Source: JBDRGC01 sp043818215 (GTDB lineage Bacteria > Chloroflexota > Anaerolineae > Anaerolineales > UBA11858). From it: a stretch of 10,718 nucleotides of DNA. This document shows positions 6,968 to 10,718 of the stretch, piece by piece. The DNA is taken from NCBI GenBank assembly GCA_043818215.1, contig JBDRGC010000256.1, positions 1 to 10,718 of the forward strand. Reading direction: 5' to 3'. The notes beneath the pieces were generated by a model that had not been told where the DNA came from, did not search any database, and worked only from the letters and a program-made list of their open reading frames with translations. Position numbers and translations under genes: made by a program. Positions within the stretch are counted from its first letter, which is position 1. Each line of letters opens with the position of its first letter.

Positions 6968-7254
6968 CCGCTCAGGCAGCACCCTGTAAATAATTCGCCC
7001 ATTTTCAAACTAGAGAGCAGTGCAGGTTGAGTAGCCCCGAATTCTTTTAGAGGGGCGTATCGAAACCAAACGGGTCGGATAAGTGAGTCATTTTTGCCAT
7101 AAACCGTTTGGTTTCGACACCGTACCTGCGTTCGGTGCAGGTGTACGCTACGGCACGAAAAGCGTGTGCCTCCGCTACTCAACCTGCACTCGCGGTAGGA
7201 TATAAATGCGCAAGTTATTTACAGGGTGCCGCTTGAGCGGTAATTCTCATTCCT
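6968..7254. repeat. Nested palindromic element, copy 2 (inverted relative to copy 1)
   Basis: The outer arms 6968-6993 and 7215-7240 pair over 26 bp with two mismatches (core GCACCCTGTAAATAA). Inside, AGTGCAGGTTGAGTAGC (7019-7035) pairs perfectly with 7174-7190, and TCGAAACCAAACGG (7060-7073) with 7104-7117. The motifs, their order and the AAGCGTGTGCCTCCGCTACTC stretch match the element at 574-822 read on the opposite strand. Relative to copy 1 it has about 20 extra bases between TTAGGAATGAGAATTA and AATAACTTGCGC. It directly abuts the stop of the biotin carrier gene, so it would form the 3' end of that transcript. Confidence 0.8.
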
Positions 7255-7750
7255 AAACCACGCTCAACAAGGTCTGTTTGCGGTCAACGTTATCCCCATG
7301 CTTGACGCGGATGCGCGAGACTTTGCCATCCTGGGGCGACTTAAGCTCATTTTGCATTTTCATCGACTCTAGAATGACCAGCACATCTCCCTTGGCGACC
7401 ACCTGCCCATCTTTGACAGGAATGGTTAGTACCAACCCGGGCATAGGAGCTTTGAGGAAAAACTCACCTGTGGGAACCGGCCGGCTTCCAAAGGATGAAC
7501 GCAGCAGCCTCTCCCTCTCGTCCTCCACGGACACAGGGTAAAGCCTGCCCTGCAGAAGGACATCCCACCGGTCTTCATCGGAGTAAATATACGCCTCGTA
7601 AGACTTCCCATCCAGCAGCATCGAAAAAACCGGCTGCCCGCGCACGGATTGAAAATCCACTTCATAACCCACGCCATCCACCACAACGTGGTGCTCATCA
7701 AAAACTTCTACTGTGAATTCTTTGTCATTTACAGTGGTGATATATTTCAT
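7253..7750 (-). CDS. Biotin carboxyl carrier protein (biotinyl domain)
   Basis: This protein carries the biotin that the carboxylase loads with CO2. The 165-residue protein ends in a biotinyl domain (about 95-165): APMPGLV (101-107), then ESMKMQNEL (128-136) with the biotin-accepting Lys131. The N-terminal 90 residues are predicted mostly beta and have no recognisable motif; the Pro/Ala-rich linker common in AccB is missing. It resembles the small carrier subunits of propionyl/acetyl-CoA carboxylases. The gene lies 168 bp downstream of accC on the same strand, separated by a palindrome and a 7-mer array, so co-transcription is likely. No strong Shine-Dalgarno precedes the ATG. The TAG stop is embedded in the edge shared by the two nested palindromic elements. 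Confidence 0.92.
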   Translation of the reverse strand: MKYITTVNDKEFTVEVFDEHHVVVDGVGYEVDFQSVRGQPVFSMLLDGKSYEAYIYSDEDRWDVLLQGRLYPVSVEDERERLLRSSFGSRPVPTGEFFLKAPMPGLVLTIPVKDGQVVAKGDVLVILESMKMQNELKSPQDGKVSRIRVKHGDNVDRKQTLLSVV

Positions 7751-7770
7751 TTCACAACTCGCAATTCATC

Positions 7771-7811
7771 ACACCTGCACTTGCGACGGAGCGCAGCGCA
7801 GGTGCAAGTGT
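7771..7811. repeat. Palindrome-like module shared with element copy 1
   Basis: ACACCTGCACTTGC (7771-7784) and GCAGGTGCAAGTGT (7798-7811) are separated by 13 bases. The identical 14-mers occur at 722-735 and 737-750, one base apart, inside the nested element. The arms pair with two mismatches. It sits between the biotin carrier start and the 7-mer array. Confidence 0.8.
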
Positions 7812-7816
7812 TCATC

Positions 7817-7920
7817 ATTCGCTATTCGCTATTCGCCATTCGCCATTCGCCACTCGCCATTCGCCATTCGCCATTCGCCACTCGCCATTCGCCACTCGCA
7901 CCCGCCACTCGCCACCCGCT
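7817..7920. repeat. 7-bp tandem array (ATTCGCC/ACTCGCC), about 15 units
   Basis: Units are ATTCGCT twice, then ATTCGCC or ACTCGCC, ending in ACCCGCC and ACCCGCT; one unit has lost a base. The array fills most of the gap between accC and the carrier gene. Its last bases overlap the accC TAG stop (7919-7921). Confidence 0.95.
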
Positions 7921-9433
7921 ACCTATGCATCCGCTCCCACCGGCCCACCCACTTCCAATTGCTGGTGTCGCGCTTGCTGCGTTGGATAACGTGCGCAGAT
8001 CGCCGTGTTTGCTGGTGGGCTACCAATGTCGCCATGATAGCGGCAATATCAGCATAAGAAGCCTTGCCTTCCTCAGCCTGCTCCATCGAGAAACGCTCTT
8101 CCACAAATCGGGTGTCGAAATTGCCGGCCATGAAGCGGAGCGAGTCCATTAAGTTTTGGTGGAAGGGAATATTGGTGCGCACGCCCACGATCTTGTATTC
8201 TTCCAGCGCCCGGCGCATACGTAAAATAGCCTCGGCCCGCGTTTCGCCATATACTATCAATTTCGAAATCAATGAGTCGTAATAGGGGGAGATTTCGAAG
8301 CCGGGGTAAACTCCCGTGTCCACACGCACACCCGGGCCGGTGGGCAGCAGCAAATTGCTGATAAATCCTGTGGACGGCATGAAGTTGCTGTAGGGGTCTT
8401 CGGCGTTGATGCGGCACTCGATGGCCCAACCGCTCATGATAATGTCTGCTTGCTTGTGTCCCAGCGGTCGCCCGCGGGCAATACGAATCTGCTCTTTCAC
8501 AATGTCCACCCCGGTGACAGCCTCGGTGACGGGATGCTCCACCTGCAAACGGGTGTTCATCTCCAAAAAGTAGAAATTCTTGTCCTTATCGACCAAAAAC
8601 TCGATTGTGCCCGCATTGATATATTCGACTGCCCGGGCAGCCTGTACGGCCACGTCCCCCATGCGTTGGCGCAGACCATCATCATTGCCGACGAAAATCG
8701 AAGGGGACTCTTCGAGCAATTTTTGATGCCGCCGTTGGATGGAACACTCGCGTTCCCCCAGGTGGATCACATTCCCTTGAGAGTCAGCCAGAATCTGGAT
8801 TTCGATATGACGCGCCCCCTCGACGAGTTTCTCCAGGTAGACGTTTCCATCCCCGAAGGCCGCCTCTGCCTCCCGCCGGGCTGCGTCGATGAGAGCGGGC
8901 ATCTCGCCCAAATTGCGCACTTCGCGCATCCCTTTGCCACCGCCGCCTGCGGTAGCTTTGACCAGCAATGGGAAACCGATCTGGGGGGCTAATGCCAGCA
9001 GTTCAGCATCGCTCAAGGCCCCCTCGCCCTCTGTCCCAGGTACAACGGGTATCCCGGCAGCAGAGACAGTTGCGCGGGCGACCATCTTATCTCCCATGGC
9101 CGCGATCGAGGAAGGCTTCGGGCCGATGAAAGCCAGCCCGGTGTCCATGCAGGCCTGCGCAAAATCAGCCCGTTCGGCCAGAAAGCCATACCCTGGATGG
9201 ATGGCCCCCGCCCCGCTCTTCAGGGCGAATTCGATGATCTTATCCCCGCGAAGATACGACTCGCGGGAAGGGGGCGGCCCCAGCAAATAGGCTTCGTCGG
9301 CAAAGCGCACGTGCAGCGCATGGCGGTCGGCTTCCGAGTACACGGCCACAGTTTGCAGGCCTAGCTCCCGGCAAGCACGGATGATGCGAACGGCAATTTC
9401 ACCGCGGTTGGCGATGAGTACTTTGTTGAACAT
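7919..9433 (-). CDS. accC: Biotin carboxylase subunit of acetyl/propionyl-CoA carboxylase
   Basis: It carboxylates biotin on the carrier protein using ATP and bicarbonate. The 504-residue protein starts with the canonical FNKVLIANRGEIAVRIIRA. It has HPGYGFLAE (79-87), Lys116, Lys159, the Gly-rich loop GGGGKG (163-168), His209 and the QRRHQKLLEESPS region (233-245, Lys238). Metal and catalytic residues are E278, E291, R295, E299 and R341 in EFLVDK, FLEMNTRLQVEHPVTE and CRINAED. It is about 50 residues longer than E. coli AccC; the tail ending WKWVGRWERMHR is typical of acyl-CoA carboxylase subunits. The start at 9433 has GGAGG 4 bases upstream; the open frame beyond it only translates a 7-mer array. 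The biotin carrier gene follows. No carboxyltransferase gene is in the window, so acetyl- versus propionyl-CoA specificity is unknown. Confidence 0.97.
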   Translation of the reverse strand: MFNKVLIANRGEIAVRIIRACRELGLQTVAVYSEADRHALHVRFADEAYLLGPPPSRESYLRGDKIIEFALKSGAGAIHPGYGFLAERADFAQACMDTGLAFIGPKPSSIAAMGDKMVARATVSAAGIPVVPGTEGEGALSDAELLALAPQIGFPLLVKATAGGGGKGMREVRNLGEMPALIDAARREAEAAFGDGNVYLEKLVEGARHIEIQILADSQGNVIHLGERECSIQRRHQKLLEESPSIFVGNDDGLRQRMGDVAVQAARAVEYINAGTIEFLVDKDKNFYFLEMNTRLQVEHPVTEAVTGVDIVKEQIRIARGRPLGHKQADIIMSGWAIECRINAEDPYSNFMPSTGFISNLLLPTGPGVRVDTGVYPGFEISPYYDSLISKLIVYGETRAEAILRMRRALEEYKIVGVRTNIPFHQNLMDSLRFMAGNFDTRFVEERFSMEQAEEGKASYADIAAIMATLVAHQQTRRSAHVIQRSKRDTSNWKWVGRWERMHR

Positions 9434-9452
9434 GGGACCTCCGGTGAGGCAA

Positions 9453-9536
9453 GTGGCATGTAGCAAGTGGCAAGTGGCGAGTGGCGAGTGGCGGGTGGCG
9501 GGTGGCGAGTGGCGAGTGGCGGGTGGCGGGTGGCGA
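9453..9536. repeat. 7-bp tandem array (GTGGCGA/GTGGCGG), 12 units
   Basis: Twelve 7-mers in exact register. After three variants (GTGGCAT, GTAGCAA, GTGGCAA) the units alternate in pairs (GA, GA, GG, GG, GA, GA, GG, GG, GA), giving a 28-bp higher-order period. It lies immediately upstream of the accC ribosome-binding site and is the reverse complement type of the array at the other end of accC. Confidence 0.95.
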
Positions 9537-9539
9537 GTC

Positions 9540-9659
9540 AATGTCATTAAGTTTAGCCATCGGCGGATTACGAATCCGCCAGGAGCATGTCAAAAATCCC
9601 TGTTTTGCTCCTGTCGGATCCGTGATCCGACAGACACCAACCCTTAACTTAATGACATT
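9540..9659. mobile_element. 120-bp MITE-like element with 14-bp terminal inverted repeats
   Basis: Perfect terminal inverted repeats AATGTCATTAAGTT (9540-9553) and its complement (9646-9659). Inside are two hairpins, GGCGGATT/AATCCGCC (9562-9580) and CTGTCGGATC/GATCCGACAG (9611-9633), plus a 7-bp pair AGGAGCA/TGCTCCT (9581-9587, 9606-9612). It has no coding capacity, so it would depend on a transposase elsewhere. It truncates a PIN toxin gene at its right end and abuts the 7-mer array at its left. No target duplication is visible, consistent with loss of the left flank. Confidence 0.7.
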
Positions 9660-9772
9660 CTAATTTTCGACTTTCGCCATAACAAAAGCAGACGAGCGGT
9701 TTTCCCGTCTGCTTTGAGCAGCGCCGAAACGAAAACGTTGGTGTCTAAAACAACGCGTAGTGGGCCATTCAT
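9644..9772 (-). pseudogene. PIN-domain toxin, truncated after about 38 native codons
   Basis: The ATG at 9772 overlaps the stop of the upstream HTH gene (TAATG). It opens MNGPLRVVLDTNVFVSALL, the N-terminus of PIN-family toxins (VVLDTNVxVSALL, COG1569-like) with the first metal-binding Asp at residue 10. PIN toxins are usually about 130-150 residues with three or four acidic active-site residues; here only the first remains. After LLWRKSKIR the frame enters the terminal repeat of the 120-bp element and stops (MSLS, TAA) at 42 codons. No remainder of the gene is found on the other side of the element, where repeats and accC begin. The product should be an inactive toxin. Confidence 0.8.
9657..9685 (-). 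promoter_or_regulatory. Possible junction-created promoter upstream of accC
   Basis: On the minus strand TTGTTA (9680-9685) is followed after 17 bp by TAGAAT (9657-9662). The -10 straddles the join between the PIN remnant and the 120-bp element. It points toward accC, whose start is about 225 bp downstream. A weak match found by eye. Confidence 0.22.
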
Positions 9773-10113
9773 TAGCTTGCTGAAGCACGAACGCGGGCCA
9801 AAGCTGAGTCGATCTGTGTGCCCAAAGTGCTGTCATGTGGAATATGGGACAGAATTTCCTGGCGCATTGCCTCAGATACTGCTTCTAAACTGCGGCCCCA
9901 TGCGTCTCGTTCTGGACGAGATTGGATTTCAATCCAGTGTCGGAGCAATGGCAAAGAAATGCGATACACTCGGCCAACGCGGAATGCTGGCAAATTCCCG
10001 TCACGTATTAGCCGGTAAACTGTGCCCTGACTGCACCGGAGAAGTGTGGCAACTTCTGTAGGGGTAAGAACTTGTTCTGTCGCTTGCGAGTCAACGCTCT
10101 TGAGAATGCTCAT
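9772..10113 (-). CDS. Excisionase-family HTH protein, probable antitoxin of the PIN pair
   Basis: The 113-residue protein has a MerR-like/excisionase HTH at about 15-62: LTPTEVATLLRCSQGTVYRL, then GNLPAFRVGRVYRIS and LLRHWIE. The C-terminal half (63-113) is helical with no recognised domain and may bind the toxin. Its stop overlaps the start of the PIN gene (TAATG), a toxin-antitoxin layout. The toxin is truncated, so this is an orphan antitoxin or plain regulator. GGAG lies about 8 bases before the ATG, with a perfect TATAAT about 25 bp upstream. As a DNA-binding antitoxin it would be expected to repress its own promoter; no operator was identified. Confidence 0.88.
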   Translation of the reverse strand: MSILKSVDSQATEQVLTPTEVATLLRCSQGTVYRLIRDGNLPAFRVGRVYRISLPLLRHWIEIQSRPERDAWGRSLEAVSEAMRQEILSHIPHDSTLGTQIDSALARVRASAS

Positions 10114-10135
10114 TGATCGTCTCCATTCAAAACGG

Positions 10136-10141
10136 ATTATA
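10136..10141 (-). promoter_or_regulatory. -10 box of the HTH gene
   Basis: A perfect TATAAT on the minus strand lies 22 bp upstream of the HTH gene start and just after the hydrolase remnant stop. The -35 region (near 10159-10164) is a poor match. Confidence 0.4.
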
Positions 10142-10152
10142 CTCTAATTTTC

Positions 10153-10275
10153 TTAGCGATCATCAGTGGGCAAAAACGTCAACATCCGCCGGTTGAATTC
10201 CTCCGCGATTTCCTGCGGCAGCATGTGTTTCACGCCTGGCGCCAGCCATAGCTCGGCAGATGGAATACTCTCTGC
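10153..10275 (-). pseudogene. Alpha/beta-hydrolase, C-terminal fragment
   Basis: Read on the minus strand after the duplicated GCAGAGAG, it encodes SIPSAELWLAPGVKHMLPQ then EIAEEFNRRMLTFLPTDDR and TAA. This is the C-terminal end of an alpha/beta-hydrolase, with the catalytic His in GVKHMLPQE and the closing EEFNRRMLTFL helix. The frame has no start of its own: 5' of the target duplication lies the 395-bp element. The matching upstream part is at 10671-10718. The reaction catalysed cannot be inferred from so little. Confidence 0.75.
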
Positions 10276-10311
10276 GTAGTTGCTCAAAATCTTGGTGGTC
10301 AAACGGCGATA

Positions 10312-10347
10312 GAACTGCAATGCACTTTATCAAGTGCATTGCAGTTC
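10312..10347. repeat. Perfect 16-bp hairpin inside the 395-bp element
   Basis: GAACTGCAATGCACTT (10312-10327) and its exact complement (10332-10347) enclose a TATC loop. No T-run suggests a terminator. Its AGTGCATTGCA core also occurs near 835-845 (AGTGCATTGCAC). Confidence 0.9.
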
Positions 10348-10423
10348 GGTTTATTCAAGTTATTCCCATAAATGCTTTTTTGCCCCCCAAAGGGCGTCAT
10401 TTGAATTATGCAGGGGGGAATGA

Positions 10424-10519
10424 AATGGTGAATAGTGAATGGTGAATGGTAAATTGTAAATGAAGTGCATACAGCCCAGCCAGCATTTACCATTTATAAT
10501 TCACCATTTACCATTTACA
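10424..10519. repeat. Inverted pair of 7-bp tandem arrays
   Basis: Five AATGGTG/AATAGTG/AATGGTA-type 7-mers (10424-10458) face five ATTTACC/ATTCACC-type 7-mers (10485-10519). The second set is the imperfect complement of the first, so together they can fold into a hairpin with a 26-base spacer. They lie within the 395-bp element. Confidence 0.9.
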
Positions 10520-10670
10520 ATTCGGTTTTGTTTGTACGGAATTTATATGACGCACAATTTTCCCTTTTGGTGGGCGGAAAATCATTTATGATTCCAGGGG
10601 TCTCTTAGGCAACCCGTGGTGCAACGCATCCTTGGGGATGCAATGCATCACTAACATTTTGAGCAACTAC

Positions 10671-10718
10671 CTCTCTGCGATATCGAGGGCGTGCTGCGGG
10701 GTGGCATGCTCGTCACCC
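10671..10718 (-). pseudogene. Alpha/beta-hydrolase, upstream fragment (runs off the window)
   Basis: On the minus strand the frame reads GDEHATPQHALDIAE up to the target duplication. This resembles the loop carrying the acidic catalytic residue and the TP turn of alpha/beta-hydrolases. It joins in frame to SIPSAELWLAPG of the fragment at 10153-10275 when the insertion and one duplicate are removed. In the interrupted gene translation stops at once (AGG TAG) at the element border. The start lies beyond the window. Confidence 0.72.

Larger units (their letters stand above)
10276..10670. mobile_element. 395-bp MITE-like insertion with 15-bp TIRs and 8-bp target duplication
   Basis: Perfect terminal inverted repeats GTAGTTGCTCAAAAT (10276-10290) and its complement (10656-10670), weakly extended to about 25 bp. 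Both sides are flanked by the same 8-mer CTCTCTGC (10268-10275 and 10671-10678), a clean target duplication. Deleting the element and one copy joins the hydrolase frame perfectly. No transposase is encoded, and the family was not identified from the termini. Inside are a 16-bp perfect hairpin, an inverted pair of 7-mer arrays and a short GCATCC/GGATGC hairpin (10626-10641), so it has collected other repeats. Confidence 0.9.

Noticed and set aside
6886..7182. N-terminal extension of the CYTH protein (303-residue frame)
   Set aside because: The added 99 residues translate the nested palindromic element and match nothing; the ELEVK signature sits at the expected place with the start at 6885.
7817..7920. 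CRISPR-like array
   Set aside because: Units are 7 bp and contiguous without spacers; no cas genes are near.
9434..9547. N-terminal extension of accC rich in ATRHSPLATRH repeats
   Set aside because: It is the translation of the 7-mer array; the canonical start with GGAGG is at 9433.
9685..9715. Terminator-like hairpin (AAAGCAGACG/CGTCTGCTTT) with T-rich flank
   Set aside because: It lies inside the PIN coding remnant and encodes plausible PIN residues (LLKADGKTARLLL), so the pairing may be incidental.

Overview
The window most likely comes from a Chloroflexota bacterium, perhaps Anaerolineae-like. This is inferred from three things: a Firmicutes-style primosome (DnaD-domain protein plus a DnaI-like loader), a bifunctional-nuclease-domain protein, and separate biotin carboxylase and biotin carrier genes, all set among palindromic and 7-bp tandem repeats. 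No rRNA or tRNA is present, so the taxonomy is uncertain.

Layout. Bases 1-822 hold no gene, only repeats: 2.2 direct copies of a hairpin-plus-tail unit, a second palindrome and a nested palindromic element of about 240 bp. A plus-strand GGDEF gene with a C-terminal ribbon-helix-helix-like segment follows (1017-1688). Facing it on the minus strand is a replication operon, dnaB > DnaD-domain protein > loader with two AAA+ domains (5215 down to 1790), closed by a hairpin terminator at 1721-1753. Upstream on the same strand are a DUF151 protein (5425-5964), a CYTH/class IV adenylate cyclase-type protein (6271-6885), a biotin carrier protein (7253-7750) and accC (7919-9433). These are separated by repeats rather than tightly packed.

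The right end (9540-10718) is a graveyard of insertions. A HTH antitoxin-like gene is followed by a PIN toxin cut after about 38 codons by a 120-bp element with 14-bp terminal inverted repeats. Upstream, an alpha/beta-hydrolase gene is split by a 395-bp element with perfect 15-bp terminal inverted repeats and an exact 8-bp target duplication. Removing the element and one duplicate restores the hydrolase reading frame.

How the genes relate. The three replication genes encode the helicase, a remodelling/initiation protein and a loader, and are translationally coupled by overlaps. AccC and the carrier protein would together form the biotin half of an acyl-CoA carboxylase; no carboxyltransferase is in the window. 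A recurring theme is tandem arrays with period 7 but different sequences at seven sites, nearly all beside a palindrome. No complete new defence or catalytic system was recognised. The most unusual items are the twin-AAA+ loader, the GGDEF plus ribbon-helix-helix fusion and the repeat ecology.
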